64,000 nt of DNA from Diphasiastrum complanatum (Eukaryota > Streptophyta > Lycopodiopsida > Lycopodiales > Lycopodiaceae), in the NCBI GenBank assembly GCA_029204225.1, contig CM055107.1, positions 43,026,007-43,090,006 of the forward strand. The letters run 5' to 3'. This document shows, piece after piece, positions 10,598-20,109 of the stretch (position 1 is the first letter of the stretch; the number at the start of each line of letters is the position of its first letter). The notes below the pieces were generated by a model. It made no database searches, had not been told where the DNA came from, and saw only the letters and a list, made by a program, of their open reading frames with translations. A program made the translations under genes and the position numbers.

Positions 10598-10695
10598 CTT
10601 TTATTCTTCTGAATAAGCTCCAGATAACGGCTGATGATGGATGTATGAAGGATGTTGAGAGGGGTGCAAGGATACCATTGTATCAACTCTAATAT

Positions 10696-10708
10696 GCTCT
10701 AATACCAC
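10696..10708 (-). other. primer-binding site of copia element 1
   Basis: The minus strand reads TGGTATTAGAGC one base after the 5' LTR. It matches the 3' end complement of plant initiator tRNA-Met (TGGTATCAGAGC) with one C-to-T change. Confidence 0.85.
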
Positions 10709-11088
10709 TGTAGAGAAAATAGTAATAATTCTTCCTTAGAGAACATGATGAAAGTTTGAATAAATCAAACTAATAACAGTGTCTTCAATCGGTCAAAGAA
10801 TCAAGAATATTTTGTGAATTGTTCATGACAAACGACAGTTTTGCGATAGGCGAGGTTTGAACAAGAAATAGAATATTTTGCGACAAGATATTGTTCACGA
10901 ATCTTTCGAGTATCAACAGGAATGTATTTCGAGAATCTTTCGAGTCTCAGCAAGAATAAATTTTGCGAATCTTTTGAGTTTGAACACGAATAGAAATATT
11001 TTGAGTTCGAGTTCGTTTCTCATCCTTTGTCGATGAAACTGTGCACTTTGCTTGTAGAACTGAGATTTGTTTGATCAAGTGTTCTACA
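10709..11088 (-). repeat. 5' LTR of copia element 1, internally deleted
   Basis: It begins TGTAGAG and ends TTCTACA on the plus strand. It aligns with 5898-6728 at both ends but lacks about 450 bp corresponding to roughly 5981-6434. It is followed by CAAAT. Confidence 0.85.
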
Positions 11089-11255
11089 CAAATTTTAGAG
11101 TCAGGGCTAATGATGATTTGTAGAATCTAGTGATAGACTATTTAATGTATTTCGATTTGTACAAATTTTTCTCACTCTAATTGGTGGATAAATATAGGTT
11201 GCTCTCCTCAATTCATTATTTGACAAATGTATGACTGTGATCAACAAGAATAGGC

Positions 11256-11263
11256 TATAAATA
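11256..11263 (+). promoter_or_regulatory. TATA box of gene C
   Basis: GGCTATAAATATGGGC lies 284 bp upstream of the gene-C ATG, with a pyrimidine-rich probable start region about 30 bp downstream (from about 11290). Two convergent-motif units lie between it and the ATG. Confidence 0.55.
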
Positions 11264-11341
11264 TGGGCACCACTTTTCATATTTCGATTCCATGTTCTTT
11301 TATTATGAACTCTTTCATCATTTTGTTTTCTTTCTTTCTCG

Positions 11342-11530
11342 TGATATCGAATCGACGCGCGCCTTCACATATAGTGCACAATCAAGTCATTCAGACGTGT
11401 TGAAGCAACGTAAGTCTCTTCTGACATGTGCTCGCATAAAATTTCAGTCTCGTCTTAATGATATCGGATCAACGCTCGCACTGTTGTTCAGTCCTCAACC
11501 AAAATCATTCAGTCGCGTGGAACCGATATC
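11342..11530. repeat. two convergent-motif 70-bp units in the gene-C leader
   Basis: Unit one, 11342 to about 11410: GATATCGAATCGACGCGCG facing a degenerate GACGTGTTGAAGCAACG. Unit two, 11460-11530: GATATCGGATCAACGCTCG facing GTCGCGTGGAACCGATATC. Both right arms are preceded by TCATTCAG, showing that the units are copies of one another. Unit two ends 10 bases before the ATG. Confidence 0.7.
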
Positions 11531-11539
11531 AGATTCAAT

Positions 11540-13114
11540 ATGGCTAGTTCCTCCATGTCCTCAAATAACAAACTTCTAGATTTTTTGAATGCCAGTGACA
11601 TTCCATCTGAAAAATTAGAGTACTTTTTGAGTATTTTTTTTGCTCTCTTTGATATCGATAAGCTAGTATATGAGAATCGTTATAATTTAATTTCTTATCT
11701 TGATAATTTTTCTCAGATTATTAGTACTCCTGTTCAAGATATAGATAGTTTTTGTTTCATTCATTTTCAGGACCTTGTGCATTCCCAACCATCCTCTAAG
11801 CATAAACACAATAGAAAGTACTTTAACCTGCATGACCATTTCAAAAGAAATATATATTGTGGTATCCACAAAAGAATATGTCACCTTCTAATCAAAGGAA
11901 TGGCTTTTGTCTTTTACATATCTATTGAAATTCCAGATGATGAGTCTGTTGAATCTTCAACTGTTCCATTCATCGAAGCATCTGCATCTGCTCTAGTTGA
12001 TGTAGATGATGCAGATATTGATATAAGGGTTGAGGTTGAAGCATCTATGGCTTCAGATTATTAGATTACTCTCCCTCATTCTATAATCCTCTCTAATTCT
12101 CTTCCATCTGCATCTCTTGTTAATCAATTAACTCTACTTGATATTCCCTTATATTTTGTGAATAATGAAAGTTATATTTCATTAAATGATATAGAAGATA
12201 TTTTGAATTTGAGAGAGGATGAAATCCTCTCGATTTTTGCACAAAATTTATCAGAATTTTCTGTCATTGTTGATTACACATATGATGACCTTGAAAGTGA
12301 CATAAATTATGATAAAGATGGCAATTGGAAATCTGGCAATGACGCCTTGGAGGTCATGATTGAAAAATCTAAGCCTATGAAAAAACTTTGCCTACAGAGG
12401 AGGAATTTTTGGAATTTCAAAAAGAATATCTCCCAAGGACTCGATATATCTTCTCTGGATATGTAGAGGCCATTGGAGGACATGACATTAGTAGAACAAA
12501 TTTCGTTGAATATGATGATCATTATGATCTGGTACGTAGATATTATATTGGTATTGATATTGTTCAGTTTTCTTATTTCAAACACTATGTTGAAGTATGA
12601 GTTTGCAGTGCTATGTATCATTCTAAATTTATTTATTTTACTCATTTACAGGATGCTATTGAAATAGATGTCTTTGGTATGAGACATGGAGGCATCCGAG
12701 GTGTATCAGCCAGGAGAAAGGATGTGTCTCTATCTCATTATTTGAAAAACTTTCAAAATAATGAGATTTGTATATATCATTCATCTTATAATCCATATGC
12801 AACCACTGTCATCATGGCCATCAAATCATTATCAGTTTGTTTAGGAGGCCATAAGTACACAAGAGGAACATATAAAATAATTTTCGTGAAAAGAGATTTG
12901 GCTATTAAAATATTGGGTTATACTCCCAATGAGACTACAAAAAAGATCATCTGCAATGGTCCTTTATTCGGGTTACATTGATATGAGCAAAAGGAAAAAT
13001 TTAGAATTTTTGGATCCATATGAAACGAAATTATTCTTTCATGACAATACCATCCGTTTGAATCTTGAAGAGGATGATGATGTTATTAAAAAAAAAACTG
13101 TAATAGATTTTTGA
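11540..13114 (+). pseudogene. gene C, unrecognised acidic protein, spliced, lightly broken
   Basis: An ATG at 11540 starts one frame that runs to 12390 with a single TAG (12062-12064, one step from CAG). At an A6 run near 12380 the frame moves by one base. It then continues to a clean intron, 12532-12651 (L|GTACGT ... TTACAG|D), phase 0 on both sides. The next exon reads on to about 12965, where a second shift leads into a last acidic piece ending at 13114. Total about 480 codons. The protein is Asp/Glu-rich and has the segments SDIPSEKLEYFLSIFFALFD, RTRYIFSGYVEAIGGHDI and AIKSLSVCLGGHKYTRGTYK. I see no signal peptide or membrane helix and recognise no family. The light damage suggests recent decay, or in part a homopolymer sequencing error. 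Its TATA box and leader match gene B. Confidence 0.6.
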
Positions 13115-13569
13115 TATATTACAAGGATCTCTCTTTTGTTATGAATTTGAATGCCTTTCAAAATATTGGGTGAGGCTTGCGTATCGGATGAGATTCCTAT
13201 AGCCGCAAGTGCGGCCTCAGTGACGCGCACCTTGTGTGTGGCTCCTTGGAAGGTGATATAAAACTTGGATTTCTCTTCCTTCCACGTATTGAAGGCAAAA
13301 GTGATGAAATCCATATTGATGCGTCCCAAAAATGCTCTCTCATGAATACCCATTGCAGTAAGTAGAGGCTCTGCAAGGGTCATCCACTGAGTGACCATGC
13401 TTGTGCTAGGAAGAATCATGATGTCCGTTGCAGATGGTACATCACGATGGATAGTATAGCGCGGAGACTGGGAAGTATCGGTAGAAGACATGATGATCAG
13501 AAAGGAATTATAAACGCGTGAAAGTGTATCAGAAGGCAATGCAGAAAATTTAAAAGGCTTTGGTCGCAA
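13039..13569 (-). CDS. PMD-like or gag-like ORF at the 3' side of gypsy element 1
   Basis: This is an open frame of 176 codons. The likely real start is the internal Met at about 13490 (MSSTDTSQSPRYTIHRDV). The segment MGIHERAFLGRINMDFITFA followed by FNTWKEEKSKFYITFQGATH and VTEAALAAIGIS resembles the plant-mobile-domain pattern, in which a short helix is followed by a FH..GE.. strand and ...L..VALLLGL. The last 25 codons read into the end of gene C on the opposite strand, so the true end is near 13120. It lies downstream of the integrase region, where Athila-type elements carry an extra ORF. The domain call is by eye and weak. Confidence 0.4.
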   Translation of the reverse strand: MRPKPFKFSALPSDTLSRVYNSFLIIMSSTDTSQSPRYTIHRDVPSATDIMILPSTSMVTQWMTLAEPLLTAMGIHERAFLGRINMDFITFAFNTWKEEKSKFYITFQGATHKVRVTEAALAAIGISSDTQASPNILKGIQIHNKREILVIYQKSITVFFLITSSSSSRFKRMVLS

Positions 13570-13599
13570 GAAATATTCGCAAGAGCTTCGCTAGCACAA

Positions 13600-14300
13600 G
13601 TGAGGAATGAATCGAATTCAGGCAACTTATAGGTGAATTTGGTGGGTCCATTACACTAAATAGTAGTTGGGTTGATCAGTTTTGAACAAAAATTTGCAGC
13701 CATGTACAGTACTGTAAAAATAGGCTATAAAAATCTTGGCGAAGATTTCTAGGAATCTGAACCTATCAGGCGAACGTTTTCCAGGTCTAGCAAAGAATGA
13801 ACCTTCGCCCAAGAGGGTCCTTCACCTAGGTACTGTCATAAATGCATTTTTTCATAATTTGAACCTATGGACAACCTAATTTTGATATTTTAAGACCATC
13901 TAGCAGGTCGGCAAAGGTTCATAATGAGGTTATGATGCTCGACAAAGGTTTCCAAAATGGCATATCACTGAACATTTGTCTGACTCAAAAATTCAATTTT
14001 ATCTTGTCAAAAGCCTTCGTCCACCTCAATTTAGATAAATCAAGGGTGGATGTACAGTCTGAGAGCTCAGCGAAGGTTTCTGATACTGTATTGGTCAAAT
14101 CTGTCCAAAATAGTGGTTTTCTAAGTCAAAATATTGTGCTTCCTTTTTCTTATGCTGATGACTTCTTGACTTTTGCTCATCAGTCTTTTCTTATTTTTAT
14201 TTTTATTTTTTTAACTATCTTTTTCCAAAAAAAACTAGCAAATTAAATACTGAAAACAAAACAAAAATTGAAAACAAATAAAATCAAAAAATATATTGAG
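13600..14300. other. non-coding internal region of gypsy element 1
   Basis: No coding frame is supported. The stretch has several copies of a CGAAGGTTY/GCAAAGGTT word (about 13785, 13800, 13910, 13945, 14070) and a T-rich run near 14190-14220. Confidence 0.35.
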
Positions 14301-14301
14301 A

Positions 14302-15125
14302 TCAAGCTTGTTGAACTGACGGAGCAGGCTGCCAAAACTTGCGTAATCGGCTGTCATTTATCGGAGTATCAAATCGTTTTCCTTCCAAGTGCTCAAGAAT
14401 TACTACGCCATAGTTCAGGATTTCCTTCACTTTATACGGGCCTTCATCAATAAACTTCAACCTACCCTTGATCAACTTGGTTTTGTACATCAATGCAAGA
14501 TCTCCTACTTCCAAATCTTTCTTGTGCAATTGACGATCGTGTCATGCCTTGCGACGAACTTTCTTTGCTGCTAAGGCATGAACTGCCATCAATCGTGTTT
14601 TATAAAATTTGTGCAACGCTTCATGACAAAGTTGTAAAGACTGATCATCATTTAGTCGTTCCGTTGCTGCTATGCGTAAAGATGGGATTAAAAATTCAAT
14701 TGGCATAACAGCATCTTGACCATAAACCAGTTGAAAAGGTGTTTGATTTGTACTATTTTTGTAAGTGATTTTGAATGCCCATAATGCTGCATACGACTTA
14801 TGTTCCCAATCAGACCAACTCTCTTCAACTGTCTTTGTCATAATGGTGCAGAGAATCTTATTGGAAGATTCAGCTTGGCCATTCCCTCTGGGATAATAGA
14901 GAGTACTAAATCTGTGTATAACAAAAAAATCTTTCAGTAAACACTTTATTGTTTGATTAACAAAGTGTGTACCCCGATCACTGACAATTTTGATCGGACA
15001 TGCAAATCTGATTATAATATTTTCATATAGAAACTTGGTCGTAGATTTTGCATCAGCCACTTTGACAGCTTTGGCTTTTCAACCCACTTGGTCATATAAT
15101 CAGTTGCAACGATAATGTATCAGGC
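14302..15125 (-). pseudogene. gypsy element 1, integrase
   Basis: The minus strand reads a short piece (YIIVATDYMTKWVE, carrying the first catalytic Asp). After a shift near 15075 follows a 172-codon frame from 15060 with SDRGTHFVN (second Asp) and YYPRGNGQAESSNK (catalytic Glu), then the C-terminal region. A TGA near 14540 separates the last piece (14529-14302), which has KKDLEVGDLALMYKTK and EGPYKVKEIL of the GPY/F module. The G-N-G-Q-A-E-S-S-N-K form is that of non-chromovirus lineages (Tat/Athila). It lies next to the primer-binding site because the rest of pol is deleted. Confidence 0.85.
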
Positions 15126-15130
15126 CTGAG

Positions 15131-15149
15131 ATCCTCGACAACAGTGCCA
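15131..15149 (-). other. primer-binding site of gypsy element 1
   Basis: The minus strand reads TGGCACTGTTGTCGAGGAT four bases after the LTR end. It corresponds to the Athila/Tat site TGGCGCCGTTGCCGGGGA with four transitions of the C-to-T or G-to-A kind. Confidence 0.65.
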
Positions 15150-15153
15150 AAAT

Positions 15154-16195
15154 TGTAGTGGGTTTCTTTCCTTGCCTAACCTGAATCCAAGATCTAGTCA
15201 ATCTAGCATCAAAGAGACGGAGTTAGTTGTCACGCGTAAGTTCGTTCCCATGAGAGGGATAGTATACTTCAGATTTCAACATGAATGGAGGATCTAACAC
15301 TACAAGTATTAGCCCTACTTCCATTAACCCTAAATCCACAACAATGATAGAAACTTACTCTTCTCTCTCTCCTTTTCTCTCTCACAAAAAGCATAAGAAA
15401 TAGCAATCCCAATAATGATCAGATCCAACAATTAGCAAAATCCAAAGAAAGCATGAGAAATGGAAGAGAAGATAGGAAGAGCAAGGACATTCATCAATCC
15501 ATTTCTAAAGAGAACCAATCTGCTTTATTGAAATGAGAAAATGAACATGAGGAATAACTCAAGTTGGTCCGTTTTTATAGTAGAGAGGAGGACCCTGGCC
15601 TCTGAATCCTATTGGTCTAGTCTTGCCTCTCTTTTTATTCAAATTTAAAAGAGTGTGAAAACCATCAAAATTGGAGGGAAACCCAACTTTATTCACTAAC
15701 TTGACATTTAGGATGAAGGTAAATATACTTGCTGGTTTCACACGTGTGAAACTCTGTCAGAGTATGGACTCCAACTTGAAAACAAAGTACACTATGATAG
15801 AACCTCAAAACAATCAAAACAAATGTAGAAAAATAGAGAGAACTACACAAATTTGCTTTCAAAATCAAGATTGACGTTTCATATTGATTGTGGCCAAATG
15901 TGCCTCTCTATATACACTTTTTGGAGCTCGAGGTACTGATCATGCATCAGATTTCACACGTGTGAGGATGCTTTGTCATCATCATGCAATTTTGACACTT
16001 GGATTAAACTTTTTATTTTGAGCATTTTTGGTCCACTAAAAGTCCCGCAAAAAGGCCTAAAGTCCTTTTATTAACATTCTAATTAATCAAATAACTATGT
16101 GATCATTGGGTTGGACTTACACACGCAGGGTGCCAAATCTCTCTCACTTATTAACTAGGGTTAGGGTTGCGTTGGGATCCGCAAACCCTCCAACA
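15154..16195 (-). repeat. 5' LTR of gypsy element 1
   Basis: The left edge TGTAGTGGGTTT and the right edge AAACCCTCCAACA are inverted relative to each other (TG...CA), giving an LTR of about 1.04 kb that abuts the primer-binding site. It contains two copies of TTTCACACGTGTGA (about 15735 and 15952). Flanking 5-mers AAAAT and GTTAT do not match, as expected when the other LTR is missing. Confidence 0.6.
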
Positions 16196-16246
16196 GTTAT
16201 CAAGTGCAAATCAAACTTAAATGACATACACAAATAAATAAACAGT

Positions 16247-16863
16247 TTATATGACAACATACTTGAATGTTCGAATTCTTTTTTTCTGATTGCCCCTATC
16301 TGTAGATAAGTCATCAATATTCTTCATCGGTACTCTCTTTCTTTTCCTCTTCATCATTGTGTTTTTGATAACTTTTATATCAACAACAGATTTTAAACTT
16401 TCAAATTGCAACTTTTCCATGGATTCTAACATTTCTTGATTTGATCCCCGAAGAGTAGTGACTGTAGCATTCAACTCTGACATAGCATTCTTGAGTGCAT
16501 TGTTTTCAGCACTAGTGTGTTCCACATAATGAAGCAATTGTTGATTTGCACGTTGCAATTGTTGATTAAGACAAGATATGCTATGCATTCCAATATCAGC
16601 AACCTTTGACAATATCCAAGTAATCCGCTATTTCCTTCACATACAAATCTAAGAAGATGAGTTACGTACTTAAAATTTAGACACAGATTGGTAGCTGGAT
16701 CATTAGGATAAATTGATCCATCCACCCACAAATCTATATTCATATTATCATTCATTCTCAATTCTCTAACTATTACAGCAGCATTCTCTACAACTTTCAA
16801 ATTTTTCTTAATAATTGGAGTGCATTCCATCGGAAGAGCAACATGCAAATGGAACATTGCCAT
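16247..16863 (-). pseudogene. broken coiled-coil protein, unrecognised
   Basis: Two overlapping minus-strand frames join into one protein after a shift near 16612. The first (16863 to about 16620) has MAMFHLHVALPMECTPIIKK and a DLWVDGSIYPNDPATNLCLN segment. The second (16612-16247, 121 codons) is a Gln/Leu/Asn-rich helix with heptad-like spacing (LNQQLQRANQQLLHYVE, LNATVTTLRGSNQEMLESME). It is followed by a basic cluster KRKRKR that could be a nuclear signal and a terminal KKRIRTFKYVVI. The family is unknown. It lies just outside the 5' LTR of gypsy element 1 on the same strand, so it may be part of an older element. Confidence 0.4.
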
Positions 16864-16869
16864 TGTTAA

Positions 16870-18489
16870 AGGCTACAATCCGTAAATGCTTCAAACTATA
16901 GTGAATCAATATGAAAAGATCTAGCATACCTTACTTTTGTAATGTTTATGTCACATTGAAAAATCGTCTCGCCTCATATTTCACTATAAGCATACAGTGA
17001 TTTCAAAAGTTTTGCTACTCCCACTTCAGTTTTTGCATTGAGCACACCAAGATTTTCAGTCTTAAAGCTCTAGTCCCGAATTTTGGAACGAGCATGAAGA
17101 GAAGTTATTACATCTCATGCTTAACTAGCTATTGTCTGAAGTTAACCATACCAGTTAAATGTCAGACAAGGTCAAAAACTTGGAAAATGATGACCAAAAG
17201 TTATCGGTTCACATTCTCTCTCTACGTAACCTCTCTCTAAAGTGAAATTTCTTAAAGGGCCCATTTTGAGCCCATATTTTTCCTAATGAACACTTTAATG
17301 TCTGTTTCATTTGGCGGTCTCCTCTCATCACCTGTGATGACATCCCACAATTCCTTCTCTATCATTATGTTTTTCATTTTGAATTTTCACACTGAATAGT
17401 TGGAAATCCCATCCAATTTGTTATTTTCACTCAAAATGGACTCTCCCATGTTTGCCATCACAAAACTGTCTAAATGACAATTGTAGGCTAAAAGAAGTAA
17501 TTTGAGTACAATGGTGATGTCAGTAACTTATTTTGATGACTTGCTAAAATTTCACACCAAGGCGTCCCGTCACTTAGGTGGCGTTTCGCAAGCCAAGTCA
17601 CTCTCCGAACATGAAATGTCTTTTTTCTCACACTCTTGACAACCCACTCCCTAAAAGGGGCAAAAGAGATTTGACGTCCACAGAGCGTGTTCTTCGCTAT
17701 AATCACTCTGTTTTGTGGTACCATACTTGTAGGTACAGTCCAGGTGCCCTTCGTTTGGAGTCTGTAGCCCTTCGTTTGATCCAAAATGGCTAAAGGAGGT
17801 AAAACTAAGGACTTTTTGCACTTTTGAACTATTTCTTCACCTTGAAGAAACTTCAACCTTAAAAAACTTGGGACCCAAATCCAATTTCACTTTGAATATT
17901 TTTAATGAAGTTGCATGGCCAAATGTATTTCATACCCTTCAGACCCTTTCAAAGCCCATCTAATGATTCATCTCCATCTGATGGCCCTCACCTCTTCTTG
18001 AAGGCTCGATCTGAGCTGTTGATTATGTAGAGGCTCGATCCTACGGCTCTTTTGGCATCTGCGCATTGATAGCAGCTCTTGCAGCCAAGATCTCCTTTAA
18101 AACACTCTGGCTCAACCCTATTGAGGGCGTGTGAGGTCCCGTTCTTCTCCTCTCTCTCCTTCTAGCTATGGCTTCCAAAGCTAATATGAAGGGTTTTTGC
18201 AACTTTAAGGCAAACTGTTTCCACACTGCAAATCCAGTGTGGTTGCCCACGACCTTCTAACAGCATCATTGTTGCACCAAGGTGCCCATCCTCAGCCACT
18301 GAAAACTTGAGAAATGGTTTCCTACTGTGAAAGATCCATGACTTCACCTGTAAACCCTTGCTCTGTGAGAGAGAGATATTTCTTGGGCTTTGCTCAGGCT
18401 ATCTTTGAGCTTCTTCTTGTAGCCTCCTATTTGGCTGAGGTCGCCTTAAAATAAGCAATCTTTTTCTTCAAGCCGTTCTTCAATCGGTG
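16870..18489. other. unassigned stretch
   Basis: No convincing coding region. 17254-17288 (AAAGGGCCCATTTTGAGCCC, then TTTTTCCTAATG) resembles the right terminal repeat of the nested element at 24092-24788. Short open frames at 17488-17856 and 18041-18347 have no recognisable motif. Confidence 0.4.
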
Positions 18490-18816
18490 TGTCCACTTGG
18501 ATGCAGCAGACATAAAGGCGAGAAAAGTGAAGCAACAAGGCAACATTGCCTAAGATGATGGGGAAGATAATGAGACAAGTGTCTTCTCATCGGCATTGGC
18601 ATCCCAGGTTGATGATGGTGCTAGATGGTTCATAGATTCAGGCGCCACAAGTCAAATGACTGAGAAATGTGATTGGTTTGAGAAATTCTCGCCAATCCAT
18701 GATGGGAACAAAGTCACACAAGCCAATGGGGAGGAATGCCAAATACAAGATGTTGGCAATGTACCTGTGCAGTTTCCTGATGGTAACCCTATAGTTGACA
18801 AAATCGTCATTGGTCA
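18490..18816 (+). pseudogene. copia gag-protease fragment on the plus strand
   Basis: The plus strand encodes VDDGARWFIDSGATSQMTEK (aspartic protease DSGAT motif), then a linker with IVDKIVIG. Upstream is a short, stop-containing gag end (KQQGNIA, a TAA for an expected Gln, then DDGEDNETSV). It stops abruptly at about 18816, where sequence of a different copia element begins on the opposite strand. It belongs to a copia lineage other than elements 1, 2 and 5. Confidence 0.7.
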
Positions 18817-19646
18817 TTGTCATGTTCTCATCAAATCTGACATCTCTCACTGTTTTCACAGTGTTCGTGTCTGGCATGTAGACTCTGTAGTATGACGAGT
18901 TGTTGTCATAACCTACCAGAAATTCGTGCTCGGCTTTCTCATCAAGCTTATTTTGAAGCTTATCAGGGATATGTGCATAAGCTACACAACCAAAGATTCT
19001 GATGTGAGACAGGTTGGGCTTTCTATCCCACCATAACTCGTGTGGTGTTGTGTGAGGGACACCAGACTTACCTGTCCTATTCTAGATGTATGCGGCTATA
19101 GCTACTACTTCTCCCCACGGTACCCTTGGAGCCTTTGAGTAGGCCATCATGCATCTGGCTACTTTCATCAAGGTCCTGTTCTTTCTTTCTGCAACACCAT
19201 TGTGCTACAGCCCTTCTGTGAATGATGCCACGATCATTACAGAAGTCAATGAAGTGATTCGAGATATATTCGCCACCTCGATCCGTTCTGATCTACTTCA
19301 CCTTGCTGCCTGTACATCTTTTAGTCTAATTCACATATTTTGTGAGTTTATCAAGTGCTTTAGATTTATTCTGGATAAAATACACTCTGGCAAATTTACT
19401 ATAGTCATAAATTAAGGTTATATAATACTTTGAATCTCCTACTGAGATCACATTGAATGGTCCGCAGATGTCAGAATGCACTAACTCCAGAATCTCAACT
19501 GTTCCATAAGAGTCCTTGATGAATGGAGTGCGTGACATCTTGCCCTTAAAACATGCATCACAGGTGGTCGAACTAGTTGCATTCGAGATGCTGACCCTTG
19601 TTATTGCTCCATGATGGCTTGCTTGGTAGAGCGTCATTGAGTTCAT
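18817..19646 (-). pseudogene. copia element 2, integrase
   Basis: From 19646 the minus strand has CDACFKGKMSRTPF, HSDICGPFNV (first catalytic Asp present), YYITLIYDYSKF, then in a shifted frame the region of the second Asp and the AERKN-type Glu motif near 19190. Next come the YI-NRTGK motif, with TAG for Gln near 19085, and the VFGC.AY.HIP.K segment near 18990. The frame is interrupted several times between 19330 and 18860. The sequence ends within the polymorphic integrase-to-reverse-transcriptase linker. Confidence 0.82.
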
Positions 19647-19694
19647 GTGGCATAGTCTCCTGTGCCACAGAGTGTCTGGCTAGTTATCATAAAT

Positions 19695-20099
19695 CTAATG
19701 CATCTGAACTGTAGGTAGACGTACCTTCAGATGATATAGATTTTCTTTCTTTCTTCCTTGATCGATCAAAGTATTGGTACTGACATCACCCACGTTGCAT
19801 ATTTCATCAGAAAATGTTACACGCATCCATGCATCTACTATTCTTGCTACAGAAAGCAAGTCTTGCTGCAGTGTGCGCACAAACAGAACGTCTTCGAGCC
19901 GCCTGTCTCTACCATTGGTGTTGAGCCATAGTGAACCAATACCATTCACTTGATACTTAGATCCATCTCCAAGAATTATGAATATTGAAGGATCTGCACT
20001 TCTGAAATTAGACATTATTTGTCTTGATGTCACGAAGTGTGAGGTGGCTCTTGGATCTAGGATCACCTGATGTGTGTCAAATGTTGATGCTGCACACAC
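19695..20099 (-). pseudogene. copia element 2, protease
   Basis: An open stretch of 134 codons holds VILDPRATSHFVTSRQIMS, the copia protease signature DSGATSHF with Ser and Gly of the active site changed to Pro and Arg. The usual LGDGSKY..NGIGS and DVLFVRTLQQDLLSVARI landmarks follow. The active-site changes are compatible with C-to-T decay (S to P excepted). The ENLYHLKV segment near 19730 links to the pre-integrase region. Confidence 0.85.
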
Positions 20100-20109
20100 G
20101 TCTTCACAG

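Larger units (their letters stand above)
5898..11088 (-). mobile_element. copia element 1, near full length
   Basis: This is a Ty1/copia LTR retrotransposon on the minus strand with both LTRs, a primer-binding site, gag, protease, integrase, reverse transcriptase, RNase H and a polypurine tract in copia order. It is flanked by CAAAT on both sides. The reading frame is broken by several stops and shifts, so it is non-autonomous. The 3' LTR (831 bp) and 5' LTR (380 bp) differ mainly by one deletion of about 450 bp in the latter. Its proteins are close in sequence to those of the elements at 18.8 kb and 45.1 kb, which places all three in one lineage. Confidence 0.9.
13120..16195 (-). mobile_element. 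gypsy element 1, Athila/Tat-like, internally deleted
   Basis: This is a minus-strand Ty3/gypsy element: 5' LTR (15154-16195), primer-binding site (15131-15149), then directly the integrase (15120-14300), a 700-bp low-complexity stretch, and the ORF at 13039-13569. Gag, protease and reverse transcriptase are missing between the primer-binding site and integrase. No 3' LTR is seen before gene C begins, so the 3' end is truncated or too diverged. Confidence 0.65.

Noticed and set aside
2881-11530. CRISPR array
   Set aside because: The repeated units alternate in orientation, are degenerate and are scattered among plant-type genes. No cas genes are present and this is eukaryotic DNA.
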